64,000 bases of DNA from Parabacteroides chongii (GTDB taxonomy: Bacteria > Bacteroidota > Bacteroidia > Bacteroidales > Tannerellaceae). Below are positions 26,151 to 35,338 of this stretch, one piece after another. Both the position numbers and the translations under genes were made by a program. The notes beneath the pieces are model-generated. The model worked only from the letters and a program-made list of their open reading frames with translations, did no database searches and had not been told where the DNA came from. The stretch is from positions 4,248,501-4,312,500 of the forward strand of contig NZ_CP120849.1 in the NCBI RefSeq assembly GCF_029581355.1, in the 5' to 3' direction. How positions within the stretch are numbered: position 1 is the stretch's first letter; every line of letters starts with the position of its first letter.

Positions 26151-27344
26151 TTATACGAATTTATTAATGAGTTGATATATTTTTTTTACACTATTCTCCC
26201 AACTATGTGTATGAGCAAAAGCTATTCGTGCTTCTTTTTTTTGTTCATCTTTTATTTCTGAAACTGCGCTATCCAATGCTTTTAAATATTCAGTTTCATT
26301 ATGAGGTAGAAATGTGTATTCTCTGAAAATATCATTCATTGTATGTGTTTGCGTTGCAACTGTAGGTTTTCCCATGGCGAGATATTCGTCTATTTTCAAA
26401 GGATAATTCCCGTCGGTTATCTCATTTAGCAGTTGCGGATTGATACAAACATCAAAGGCCATAATATAGGCAGGTAATAAATCAATTTTTTTCTTCCCTA
26501 GAAAATAAACATTTTTCAATTGATGTAAGGGATGTTGACTGAATACATTATCTTCCGGTCCAACAAAGACAAAACTATAATCCGGGCGTTGCTGAGCTAG
26601 TTTAAATAGTAGATCGCTATCCAGTCTCACACTGTTTATGGATCCGGTGTAACCTATAATAGGATGGGGTATTTGCTGTATGTCTTCAGGTATGGCCCAT
26701 TGTTGTGTAATATCATATAACGAGAGATTAACTCCGGTCTCGATAGGGTATGTGTTGGGGTTATATTCTTTGAAACGTTTAGCAAAGTAAGTAGAATTGA
26801 CTAGTACCATATCTGATTTTGCAGCAAGTAACGGCTCTAATCTTGTTCCGTTTTTTTTCCAATAATCCCGGCCAATAACAAAATCTCTGCAGTAATAGAT
26901 TGAAAGAGAGGGTTTGATCAACTCTTTTAAATACTGACTTCGATAAATATCCGTGTCGATGAGATGTATATAATTATTGAATCCCAGTTCTTGTGCTGAT
27001 TTTAATATTTGGTCGGCTATCTTTTTATTATTTATATAGTTGAATAGATCGAATAACCAGTTGAAAGGAAGACGATTGATGGAGTAAACCATAAAAGGAC
27101 AATCAACGACCCATAAATTGGAATTGATACGTCTTAAAGGTGGAACTCTCTTTTCAATTACTTCCATCCGGCGTTTATAAGATTTTGTTTCTTCCCCTCT
27201 GAACCATGTCATATGATCCAATGGAGGATTAACATATAATACACGATTCGCTTTGGATATTTCCAAAGTTGTGTTTTTAATGGTACTCCCTATCTCTATA
27301 TCCCAGGATTGAAGACTGGTAATGATAAAATCATGATTTTCCAT
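26151..27344 (-). CDS. Glycosyltransferase, GT-B fold (GT1/GT4-like)
   Basis: I place the start at the ATG at 27344 (MENHDFIITSLQSWD), giving 397 residues. An upstream in-frame ATG at 27392 would overlap the previous gene by over 60 bp. The C-terminal half has the GT-B donor domain: IIGYTGSINSVRLDSDLL, YSFVFVGPEDNVF, NVYFLGKKKIDLLPAYI and PLKIDEYLAMGKPTVATQ. The N-terminal half resembles teichuronic/exopolysaccharide transferases with VLYVNPP and SIYYCRDF. The sugar is unknown. The gene overlaps the upstream transferase by 14 bp. Confidence 0.82.
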   Translation of the reverse strand: MENHDFIITSLQSWDIEIGSTIKNTTLEISKANRVLYVNPPLDHMTWFRGEETKSYKRRMEVIEKRVPPLRRINSNLWVVDCPFMVYSINRLPFNWLFDLFNYINNKKIADQILKSAQELGFNNYIHLIDTDIYRSQYLKELIKPSLSIYYCRDFVIGRDYWKKNGTRLEPLLAAKSDMVLVNSTYFAKRFKEYNPNTYPIETGVNLSLYDITQQWAIPEDIQQIPHPIIGYTGSINSVRLDSDLLFKLAQQRPDYSFVFVGPEDNVFSQHPLHQLKNVYFLGKKKIDLLPAYIMAFDVCINPQLLNEITDGNYPLKIDEYLAMGKPTVATQTHTMNDIFREYTFLPHNETEYLKALDSAVSEIKDEQKKEARIAFAHTHSWENSVKKIYQLINKFV

Positions 27345-28473
27345 ATTCGCACGACTTAGTATAAATATTCTGATAGATAGATAATGTTTCACGGGCTGTT
27401 TTTTCCCAGGAGAATAATTTAACCCGGTTTAATCCATATGAAACTTGCCGGGTGTAAAATTCAGGATCATTTTCCAGAAGTAAGATTTTCTCAGCCATAC
27501 TATTTTCATCCAAAGGATCAACCAAATTAGCATCCGGACCTCCGACTTCAGGCATTGAAGACGTATTGGAAGTGATGACAGGGGTCCCGCATGCCATAGC
27601 TTCTAAAAGCGGTATGCCGAAACTTTCCCTTAAAGATGTATATAAAAAAGCAAAAGCACCACTATATAAATAGGGCAAGTCTGCATTCCGGATATATCCT
27701 GGGCAAGCTATATAAGGCTTTATATTTTCTATTCCCAACTCATTAAGTATAGAGTCGAGCATTTTCTCTGTTATATCTGCTATAAGTAAAGGAAGTTTCT
27801 CTGTCGACTGCTTCAGATATAAACTATAAGCTTTCAATGTACGGGGAACATTCTTTTTGGGATCTGTATTACCTAAAAAGAAAATATACTTTTGTGCATC
27901 GATGTATTTTTTAGTAACATGCAGCGTCTCTTTACGGGGAGAGAAATGATTTCCAAATCCGTTATATACTGCTACAATTTTATTTTCCGGAAGTTGCAGG
28001 GCTTTTTTAATACGATTACATTCAAAATGTGATACTGTAATAATTTTATTGCAATGAGAAAGAATACGTGGAACGACTAAACGCCGATAATACCAGCCCA
28101 TATTTTGATAAAGAGACTTATTTCCACTCTGACGCGGTTCTAAAAATATAATATCATGAAGCGTTAATATTAAAGGTACATGACAAAAAACAGGAGCTGT
28201 ATTACTTGTACAGTGTAATATATCCGGTTTTATCTTGGATACAGCAAGAGGTAAAGCTATTTGTTCCCATAAAGGATATGTAGGACAACTGACTTCTATT
28301 ATGTGCATATTTTCAGAAGCTTCCAGACATCTGTCTTCTCCCGGACTTACAAAAATGAAGTATTCATTATTTTTGTCGATTTTTTGTAGCTCACGAATAC
28401 TTTCCAATGCTACAAAATCCATCCCGTGTTTATTGGTGCGGAATATGCGTTGTGCTTCTATTGCGATTTTCAT
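27331..28473 (-). CDS. Glycosyltransferase family 4
   Basis: This 380-residue GT-B enzyme has MKIAIEAQRIFRTNKHGMD at the N-terminus, CTSNTAPVFCHVPLILTLHD, and a donor domain with YIFFLGNTDPKKNVPRTL. The E-x7-E motif region reads SLRESFGIPLLEAMACGTP followed by VITSNTSSMPEVGG. This is the mannosyltransferase-like pattern of WbaZ/MtfB-type enzymes. It is cytoplasmic, acting on the undecaprenyl-linked intermediate. It lies 11 bp after the GT2 gene in the leftward operon. Confidence 0.9.
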   Translation of the reverse strand: MKIAIEAQRIFRTNKHGMDFVALESIRELQKIDKNNEYFIFVSPGEDRCLEASENMHIIEVSCPTYPLWEQIALPLAVSKIKPDILHCTSNTAPVFCHVPLILTLHDIIFLEPRQSGNKSLYQNMGWYYRRLVVPRILSHCNKIITVSHFECNRIKKALQLPENKIVAVYNGFGNHFSPRKETLHVTKKYIDAQKYIFFLGNTDPKKNVPRTLKAYSLYLKQSTEKLPLLIADITEKMLDSILNELGIENIKPYIACPGYIRNADLPYLYSGAFAFLYTSLRESFGIPLLEAMACGTPVITSNTSSMPEVGGPDANLVDPLDENSMAEKILLLENDPEFYTRQVSYGLNRVKLFSWEKTARETLSIYQNIYTKSCEYGKS

Positions 28474-28484
28474 ATATCAGATTA

Positions 28485-29699
28485 TTAATTTGTTGAACCG
28501 TGTTCTGTATGTATAAATTCTTTATTGGCACCTTTTAGACGAAAAAAATTGAAAAACATCAATAGGAATAGTATGGGGAGATTTCTTATCGCTTTCTTGA
28601 ATTTATTGTCTACCAGATAATCAGGTACGGCCATACTGAATGTAATACATAATAGTAGCAATAATCCCCACCACTTTATAGCCATAGCCCAATTGAACCA
28701 TGTAAAGAAACACGCAAATAAAAATATAAATCCAAATAGGATAACCCGCGGTGGCATCATCCATTGAAATAGCTTATCACAATAGTCCCAATTGCCTTTT
28801 AATAGAGCTAAAGGCAATTCTGAAATACCGCAAAATAAATTAGTAAACTGATTGGATAACCAACGACGACGTTGATTATAAAAACCTGTACTTTCTTTTA
28901 TCTTTTCGTCGTATGTATAGACATCCTCAAGATATTCGATATAAATATTTTGAATAAGTAATGACCGTTCCAATTGCTTGTCTACGCCTATGTGACCGGC
29001 TTTCATAATGTTGTCTCTGAATAGTTCATATTCGAAGGCCATACCCGAACCAATCAATGCCGACGAGAATCCTAACTGTGTGTGACCTTTCCGAAATATA
29101 GAATTATTTATTTCTTCGCTTACAGCATCGAGTACTGCGGTATTTGTATCTCTGTTTTTGGCTACACGATGAGTTTGGACGGCAGAACAACCTGAATAAA
29201 AAGCATCGTTGATTTTATTGAGAAAATCATAATCCACGAGATTGTCTGCATCCATAATTACAATTATATCATATGAGAGATTATTGTTGTCGATATGTTT
29301 GGTAACCAACTGGAGTGCATTTGTTTTAGTGCTCTGAGGGTCTTTTATTTCCAGAACGATTGCAGATAAATCTTGTAATTTTTGATTTGTCGTGTCTGAC
29401 ATTTGGTCTGAAATAACGATAAGATCATATTGCTCTTTGGGATAATCCTGTTTGAAGAACGAGTGAACCGATTCTAGAATGACCGTATCTTCCTTGTAAG
29501 CGGGGAATAATACTGCAAATTTGTACTTCTTTTTGGCGGTTGGATATTGATCTTTACGTTTTTTAAGAGAAAAGAGAGCAAAAATGAAAAGATAAAGAAC
29601 TGCAATAAGAAATAGTAAGAACAAGACAGCATCTCCTAACAGATATATCTTTTCATGATTATTTGCCCAACTAGTTCCAAAATACAATAATTGTTCCAT
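28485..29699 (-). CDS. Membrane glycosyltransferase family 2 (paralogue B)
   Basis: This 404-residue protein has an N-terminal helix (about 22-44), a GT-A domain with VLFPAYKEDTVILESV, IVIMDADNLVDYDF and NQRRRWLSNQ, and a C-terminal helix group. It is a clear paralogue of the protein at 17923-19089, sharing SEEINNSIFRKGHTQLGFSS-type and GSGMAFEYELF segments and the closing RLKGANKEFIHTEHG. Two related enzymes in opposite arms may make consecutive similar linkages, or reflect merging of two loci. Confidence 0.87.
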   Translation of the reverse strand: MEQLLYFGTSWANNHEKIYLLGDAVLFLLFLIAVLYLFIFALFSLKKRKDQYPTAKKKYKFAVLFPAYKEDTVILESVHSFFKQDYPKEQYDLIVISDQMSDTTNQKLQDLSAIVLEIKDPQSTKTNALQLVTKHIDNNNLSYDIIVIMDADNLVDYDFLNKINDAFYSGCSAVQTHRVAKNRDTNTAVLDAVSEEINNSIFRKGHTQLGFSSALIGSGMAFEYELFRDNIMKAGHIGVDKQLERSLLIQNIYIEYLEDVYTYDEKIKESTGFYNQRRRWLSNQFTNLFCGISELPLALLKGNWDYCDKLFQWMMPPRVILFGFIFLFACFFTWFNWAMAIKWWGLLLLLCITFSMAVPDYLVDNKFKKAIRNLPILFLLMFFNFFRLKGANKEFIHTEHGSTN

Positions 29700-29718
29700 A
29701 TCGTTCTTTGATTTTATG

Positions 29719-31158
29719 TTATTGTTTTTCGATATTCTTAATTTCTTTATCGTAATATTCTCCGTTCAACACCAGTGATAAACAGGTAAAAGCGATAATG
29801 GCTGTCGGATATTGTCCCCAAAATGCGTTTCCATATGCACTGGCAAGCATACCGAATATACCACATAAAAATGCAGTAAGCCGGCCTTTAAGTTCAGGAT
29901 CATGAATTTTAAACATAACGATCCAGGAACCTCTTCCGATGGTGATGAATAGTACACCTAAATATAGGACGGCACCGATTATTCCGGTTTCCACCCATAA
30001 TTTAACATACCAGGAGTCGACAGGAATGGAAGTGGTGAATCTAATCGACATTTTTTTATTTTCTCCGCCAGACAATCCCAAACCCTCTCCGAAAGGCTTG
30101 TTTTTTAAATAAGTTGCCAATTTTTTCTGATTTTCTTTTCGGACGATAAAAGAAGCATCTTTTGTCGGTTGAAAAGCAGTTCGCATTCTTCGGATAGCGG
30201 CATTACCTTGACCAATATGAGTGAAAGCAAAGAAAATATAAATAATGATCAACAATGATCCGGCAGAAATACAGGCTTTAATGTTTTTAGATATTACGGT
30301 ATATAGGCAAATAGCTGCTAACGGAACAATTATTGCTCCCCGTGTACCGGATAAAAACATGGCATAAAAACCTCCGATAGCTATAAGACTATAATATATT
30401 TTGTAAACTATTTTCTTTTCATATAATGCCGTGATAGCAAAAAATATACCGGCAAATCCCATATTTGATCCGAAATTACCAGCATCTGTAAAAAATGAAA
30501 AATAACGTGTTCCGGAACCTATCAAATGAGTTAATGCTCCTCCGCCGTTATAAAGCCAATTTGTTTCTGCATAATCAAAACCTACAAATTTCTGCATTAT
30601 GACCTTGATAACGGCTGTTAATGTGAAAATGGATAATAGTATTGTGAATATTTTGACATCTTTATACTTTACACATAAAGTGCTTACTATAAGTGATATG
30701 ACAAAAGAATTTGTAATGAACGTTCTGGATAAAACCCAGGCTTGCAGCATTCCGGTGGGGTTTGCTATTTCTGCAATGCAATATAAACTCCAGATGAAAG
30801 TTCCGATTGTCAATACGTTTATAGATGTTTTAAAAGAAATATCTTTAAATAATATACTATGAACGATAATTAGTATTACTAATGAAAGTAAAAGACTATC
30901 AACTAAGAAACTTAATCCATCCGTTTTTACATAGCGGCCTAAACCTAAAAAATAATAATTGATGATTAATGTCACAAACAGAAGTATAACAGGATAGCGA
31001 ATTGACTGAATAAATAATATGAATAATAAAGGTATACAAACAATGGCAACAAATAGTGCCAGATTATTTGTTAACATCGAAAACACAATGCTTCCTAATC
31101 CTCCGAAAAGAATGAGGGATGATAGTTTTATTTGCGCTGTGTTTATCCTGTTATCCAT
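29719..31158 (-). CDS. O-antigen ligase/polymerase-like membrane protein (Wzy/WaaL family)
   Basis: This 479-residue protein has about 11-12 helices and one long periplasmic loop (about 300-370, from GQGNAAIRRMRTAFQPTKDAS to FTTSIPVDSWYVKLWVETG). The motif AMFLSGTRGAIIVPLAAI before that loop is typical of the Wzy_C/O-antigen ligase family, as is the sequence LWVETGIIGAVLYL after it. It probably joins lipid-linked repeat units into a polymer at the outer face of the inner membrane. It lies between the chain-length gene and a glycosyltransferase gene. Confidence 0.85.
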   Translation of the reverse strand: MDNRINTAQIKLSSLILFGGLGSIVFSMLTNNLALFVAIVCIPLLFILFIQSIRYPVILLFVTLIINYYFLGLGRYVKTDGLSFLVDSLLLSLVILIIVHSILFKDISFKTSINVLTIGTFIWSLYCIAEIANPTGMLQAWVLSRTFITNSFVISLIVSTLCVKYKDVKIFTILLSIFTLTAVIKVIMQKFVGFDYAETNWLYNGGGALTHLIGSGTRYFSFFTDAGNFGSNMGFAGIFFAITALYEKKIVYKIYYSLIAIGGFYAMFLSGTRGAIIVPLAAICLYTVISKNIKACISAGSLLIIIYIFFAFTHIGQGNAAIRRMRTAFQPTKDASFIVRKENQKKLATYLKNKPFGEGLGLSGGENKKMSIRFTTSIPVDSWYVKLWVETGIIGAVLYLGVLFITIGRGSWIVMFKIHDPELKGRLTAFLCGIFGMLASAYGNAFWGQYPTAIIAFTCLSLVLNGEYYDKEIKNIEKQ

Positions 31159-31168
31159 ATTTATTCTT

Positions 31169-33325
31169 TCATTTAACTGCCGAATCGTTAGCTGTTAAAC
31201 CTAAATACATCATTCTATTAGCCAGACTGTGAATGGAGGTTTTAGGAGGTAACTGTCCTGTAAAGTCTTCTACTGCTTCGCGGCGGGCATTATTCAGATA
31301 AATATAAAGAGGTGTTGTCCCTGTTACTTCTTTTAAATGATTTAGATATTCTTCATCGCTGTTTTTCCAGACACGTACTGCATTTACTACTAACAGGTTA
31401 ACGTCTGCCTTTTTCAACAAGGCGATCGGAATGCTGCTATTTTGTATAAATGTATGTTCTATCAGGAGTATATCCGGCACTTCATTATTTAAGTTGAAAT
31501 AATGAAAATCTTTTGCTAATATAAATGATGAGTCGATAGAAAAGTCTTTGCCTGCAACCCGATATTCGACTTTTAATCCGGACTCTTTCCATTGTTCAAC
31601 TAAATATTTTGCTACAAAACTTTTCCCTTCCCGATCCTCAATGCTGAGAAGGTTGATATAAGTGGTTTCATGCTGGTGTAAGTATTGGTTTAAACGATTA
31701 CATGCGTAAGCTGCAGAAATTCTGTTACATGCTTTTACATAGCCGCGATGCTTTAATTGGGTATTCCCGGTAAATGCTCCGAGAACAGGTGTATTTGTCA
31801 GCCTTCTGGTGCGTTCGGCATCACGTAGTGTCCGGTCTAATAGTTCAATGATCAGATTACATCCGATAATAAAAATAATACTACCGATAAATGCGGCGAC
31901 TGTAAATAACATTCGTTTCTGCCCATCACTTACTATAGGAAAAGAGGGCGGGGTAATGGTACTCAATGTAGCAGATGTGAGTTGAATATTTTTTTGTTTC
32001 AGTTTGGCAAGGTTGAGAGCATGTAAGACTTCCAGATATGATTCTTCTGTGACGCGGATATCCCGTTCTTTTCTGTTTATTTGAGTTCCAACCGGTGATA
32101 ATATCTTATATTTTGTTTCAAAGTCACTTTTTCGTTCTTCCAAAATTTTTAAATATGCTTTCGCTTTGATATTTTTGAGAAGTTCTTCTAACCAGCGACT
32201 GACCATATCATCGATAGCTACTCCCTCTTTGGAATATTTATACTCATTCATGTCATTCGATAATTGGCTGATTGTCTTTTCCGATTTTTTTAAGTCTTCT
32301 TTATATTCACTTAACAAAGGATTTGTTTTTTGCGCATCCTCGGTACTAAACATTTCTATTTCTGTTATTTTTCCATTTATGGTCGATATGTCATTCAATG
32401 TATTTATAAAATCATTGTTAGCTTTGAATAGTTTAGCTCGCGTATCCATTTGCTTTTCTAATTGTGCAACAAGTTTGGAAGAAGCTTCGTATTCTTTCTG
32501 TGCATCTTCATAGCGGTCTTCATAATTTGAACGGGCTATGGCTATTGCTTTTGTTTGTTCTGAATAATTTATGACTCCGTTTTCGATATTGTAATTGGTT
32601 AGATCGTTTTCCTTTTTATCTAATAAAGTTTTCAATTTCTTTAGCTGACCTTCATAATAACTGACGACATCATTTGTTGCTTTAAAGCGCAATCCATCAT
32701 AAGAATGGACTAGTTCCTCATTGATTAATTTTACAGTACTTAATGCAATCCCAGGGTCAGTCGATTTGTATGAAATTTCGATCAGGTCACTGTTACTCAG
32801 ACGTTTTACAAGTACGTTTTGTAAAACTTTATAGCTATAATGTGTTTTACCGCTATTGAAAAGTTCAAATAAAAAATTACCGGGAATCTCCTCTTTGAAT
32901 TTGTAAAGGTTATCAATCGTTTTATCAAGTGAATCTTTGATGATAAGCTTACTAACCTCTTTGGGGACTATTTTTTCTAATACACGAAAATTTTTTGCAG
33001 TAATAAATAAATTATCCTTGTCGGGATTTCCGTGGATCATATTTAGTGCGAATAATTTGATAGATACTTTTTCAAGAGTTCCTTTCGCTTTTGTTAAATT
33101 GATTACGTTGTCAAAAGTATTATTTAACTCTATAATGTTCAGTTTATCATCGCCCTCTAATCCTGTTTTGGATGCAATACCTGTATATATGCTGGTGTTT
33201 ACCGTATAAGTTTTAGGCAAGAATTGTGTAAAGTACGCAACCAATGCAGCTGCGATCAAACTTCCAAATATTATCTGATACCGGATCCTATATAGAAAAC
33301 GTGATATATAAAGTGCAGGATCCAT
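31169..33325 (-). CDS. Wzz/GumC-like chain-length protein with degenerate kinase-like domain
   Basis: This 718-residue protein has TM1 (about 17-34), a large periplasmic domain with long coiled-coil stretches (about 210-400), a proline-containing segment (TITPPSFPIVSDG) before TM2 (about 471-492), and a cytoplasmic domain (about 505-718). The N-terminal part is a Wzz/GumC chain-length regulator. The C-terminal domain resembles a BY-kinase, but the Walker A region reads LSIEDREGKSFVAKYL (around 560-570), lacking the normal glycine pattern. A Walker B-like strand, EVPDILLIEHTF, lacks the expected aspartates, and there is no tyrosine cluster at the C-terminus. I infer it is not an active tyrosine kinase. 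Confidence 0.85.
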   Translation of the reverse strand: MDPALYISRFLYRIRYQIIFGSLIAAALVAYFTQFLPKTYTVNTSIYTGIASKTGLEGDDKLNIIELNNTFDNVINLTKAKGTLEKVSIKLFALNMIHGNPDKDNLFITAKNFRVLEKIVPKEVSKLIIKDSLDKTIDNLYKFKEEIPGNFLFELFNSGKTHYSYKVLQNVLVKRLSNSDLIEISYKSTDPGIALSTVKLINEELVHSYDGLRFKATNDVVSYYEGQLKKLKTLLDKKENDLTNYNIENGVINYSEQTKAIAIARSNYEDRYEDAQKEYEASSKLVAQLEKQMDTRAKLFKANNDFINTLNDISTINGKITEIEMFSTEDAQKTNPLLSEYKEDLKKSEKTISQLSNDMNEYKYSKEGVAIDDMVSRWLEELLKNIKAKAYLKILEERKSDFETKYKILSPVGTQINRKERDIRVTEESYLEVLHALNLAKLKQKNIQLTSATLSTITPPSFPIVSDGQKRMLFTVAAFIGSIIFIIGCNLIIELLDRTLRDAERTRRLTNTPVLGAFTGNTQLKHRGYVKACNRISAAYACNRLNQYLHQHETTYINLLSIEDREGKSFVAKYLVEQWKESGLKVEYRVAGKDFSIDSSFILAKDFHYFNLNNEVPDILLIEHTFIQNSSIPIALLKKADVNLLVVNAVRVWKNSDEEYLNHLKEVTGTTPLYIYLNNARREAVEDFTGQLPPKTSIHSLANRMMYLGLTANDSAVK

Positions 33326-33328
33326 ATT

Positions 33329-34138
33329 TTATCTATTAATGACTTTTACATTCGTCAACATTTCCAGTAAAGTAATTGCATTATGAAGCATTACGCGTCC
33401 TTCCTGATAATTAACCACGGAACCTGAACGTCTGCTTCTTTCTAATGAGAGCGCTATGATATCTATTTTGCCGTTGATGAAATCTTGTTCGGATATTTTC
33501 ATTTGGGCATTATACAATGCTGCAGCATCCGATTTGGCTTTCAATGTAGCCAATGCCTGTAATACATTATTATATGCTTCCAGTATTTTTAATTTTCGTT
33601 CCTCAACAGACATTTCATACTCATAATCCAATTGGCGATAATGAGCTTTTTTAGCTCTGATCTTGTGCCCACGTGAAAATAAGTCGTCGAAAGGTATTGA
33701 TATCGAAACACCTGCACTATATGTACTCTGATTCCTGCCTAAACTGGTCAGCGACAAAGGGTCATCGATTGTTTCTGTTGTCGAAAACTGTACGATTCTT
33801 CCATATTGATATTGCCCGTATACCCTGAAATAGTTTAGCCATTCCATTCTGGAAATCTTCATTTCAGCATTGGCTTCTTCTTTTTTTGCTTCGTAAATTT
33901 TGATCGATGGATGGTCATAGATCGATTGTAGAAAAACAGAAAGAGGCGGCAGTTGGACTCTTTCATAATCATCCAACATGGCTTGTATTGAATCTGTGTT
34001 GAGATTTGCTTTCACTTCCACTATGGTTGCTTTGTCAAAATAATTGTTGTTTCTCTTTTGACAAAAGCAGTAATATGTACTGCAACTAATGAATAATATG
34101 GTGATAATGATCTTTGTCATGAAATTTAATTTATACAT
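33329..34138 (-). CDS. Short TolC-family outer membrane protein
   Basis: This 269-residue protein has an N-terminal signal sequence (hydrophobic IIITILFISCSTYYCF). It carries what looks like a single OEP repeat: LSVFLQSIYDHPSIKIYEAK, VYGQYQYGRIV, GVSISIPFDDLFSRGHKIRA and the helix EERKLKILEAYNNVLQAL. The usual family length is 400-480, so this is about half. The gene has a clean start and stop and overlaps the sugar transferase gene by 8 bp, so it looks like a real short family member and not a truncation. It could stand in for the outer membrane export channel (Wza role), for which no other candidate is seen in the locus. Confidence 0.82.
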   Translation of the reverse strand: MYKLNFMTKIIITILFISCSTYYCFCQKRNNNYFDKATIVEVKANLNTDSIQAMLDDYERVQLPPLSVFLQSIYDHPSIKIYEAKKEEANAEMKISRMEWLNYFRVYGQYQYGRIVQFSTTETIDDPLSLTSLGRNQSTYSAGVSISIPFDDLFSRGHKIRAKKAHYRQLDYEYEMSVEERKLKILEAYNNVLQALATLKAKSDAAALYNAQMKISEQDFINGKIDIIALSLERSRRSGSVVNYQEGRVMLHNAITLLEMLTNVKVINR

Positions 34139-35303
34139 CCTCTTTCTGAATAAACGCTGTAAACGTTTTGAAAATAATCATCATATCCATCCGAAAAGAA
34201 AATTCTTTCGCATATCTGATATCTAGTTGTTTCCGTTCCTCGGCAGACATCTTTCCAGCATCGCCGCGCTTTTCGACTTGCCATAATCCGGTTAATCCGG
34301 CAGGGGCCATGAAACGTTGGACATATTCATCACTTGTAAGTAATTCTGCTTCATAGAGTGGGAGAGGACGATTCCCTACAACTGACATGTCACCTTTCAG
34401 AATGTTGAAAAGTTGCGGTAGTTCATCAATACTATATTTCCGTATGAAGTGGCCGACACGTGTAATGCGGGGATCGTTCTCCAGTTTGAAAAATGCATTG
34501 GAACGTTCTGTGCGTTTTGTTTTCAGATAGTCATTTTCAGATGTACTCAGGTTATCAGAAAACAGAAGAATATCCTGAGTACCGTTAGTTTCGATAATCG
34601 TTTTCTGAGGAACCTCAGAAACGGAAGAAGAGTTTACAGACTCTTCTTCCGTTGTTTCTTTCGTATATTGGTTTAGCTTCTTATATTCTGACAGTCGCTT
34701 ATCAGCATCCGAATACATGGAACGAAACTTATAAAAATCGAAAATCCTGTAATTGCTGCCTACACGTTTCGATTTATATACAATTTTTCCATTACTCTCA
34801 GCCCGGATGGCTAAAGCTGTTATGAGCAATAAAGGAGATAAGCAAAGGATCGCTGTTCCTGAAGCCAGAATGTCAAATGTCCGTTTCCATAAAGGTAATT
34901 TGAATTCAGCCAAAGATGCTATTGGATTCTCTTTTTCTAATTTTTCCTTCTCTTTGTAATCAATGACAACAGTCAGTAATTTTTGCAAATCCTCTTTTGA
35001 TGTCTTTTGAGAAATCATGCAGTCAACACCGGACCTTAGGTAAGGTATTTTTTCTTCTTTGCTTAATCTCTCGCTTATTAATATAATGTATAGGCCAGGG
35101 TACTGTTTGTGAAGCTGGGCTATTGTAGGTATATCGGTTTCTATATTGTTCCTTTCTAAGAATATGCAAAAATCAATATCCTTAATGTGAGATAGTTTGG
35201 ATATTATCTGCTGAAAGGTGATACATTCGGAGACTTTACATTGCAAAGTCTCTCGTAGATGAGCTGCTAAAGGAATATTATTCCCCCAAAAGATATATTC
35301 CAT
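34131..35303 (-). CDS. Initiating sugar transferase fused to a degenerate receiver domain
   Basis: This 390-residue protein has a receiver-like fold at residues 1-116, alternating hydrophobic strands (MEYIFWG, DFCIFLERN, YIILISERLS, CMISQKTSKEDL), but without the acidic pair or a clear phospho-acceptor aspartate. One hydrophobic segment (about 144-167) leads into the bacterial sugar transferase domain: GKIVYKSKRVG, FYKFRSM (191-196), FKLENDPRITRVG (272-284), DELPQL (293-298) and GDMSVVGNRP (304-313). A serine/threonine/glutamate-rich insert of about 60 residues (205-268) splits the catalytic domain. The enzyme would load the first sugar phosphate on undecaprenyl phosphate. It follows the receiver gene by 35 bp. 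Confidence 0.88.
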   Translation of the reverse strand: MEYIFWGNNIPLAAHLRETLQCKVSECITFQQIISKLSHIKDIDFCIFLERNNIETDIPTIAQLHKQYPGLYIILISERLSKEEKIPYLRSGVDCMISQKTSKEDLQKLLTVVIDYKEKEKLEKENPIASLAEFKLPLWKRTFDILASGTAILCLSPLLLITALAIRAESNGKIVYKSKRVGSNYRIFDFYKFRSMYSDADKRLSEYKKLNQYTKETTEEESVNSSSVSEVPQKTIIETNGTQDILLFSDNLSTSENDYLKTKRTERSNAFFKLENDPRITRVGHFIRKYSIDELPQLFNILKGDMSVVGNRPLPLYEAELLTSDEYVQRFMAPAGLTGLWQVEKRGDAGKMSAEERKQLDIRYAKEFSFRMDMMIIFKTFTAFIQKEDV

Positions 35304-35338
35304 ACAAATTGTTGTTATTTACCCTAGCGTTTAATTAC

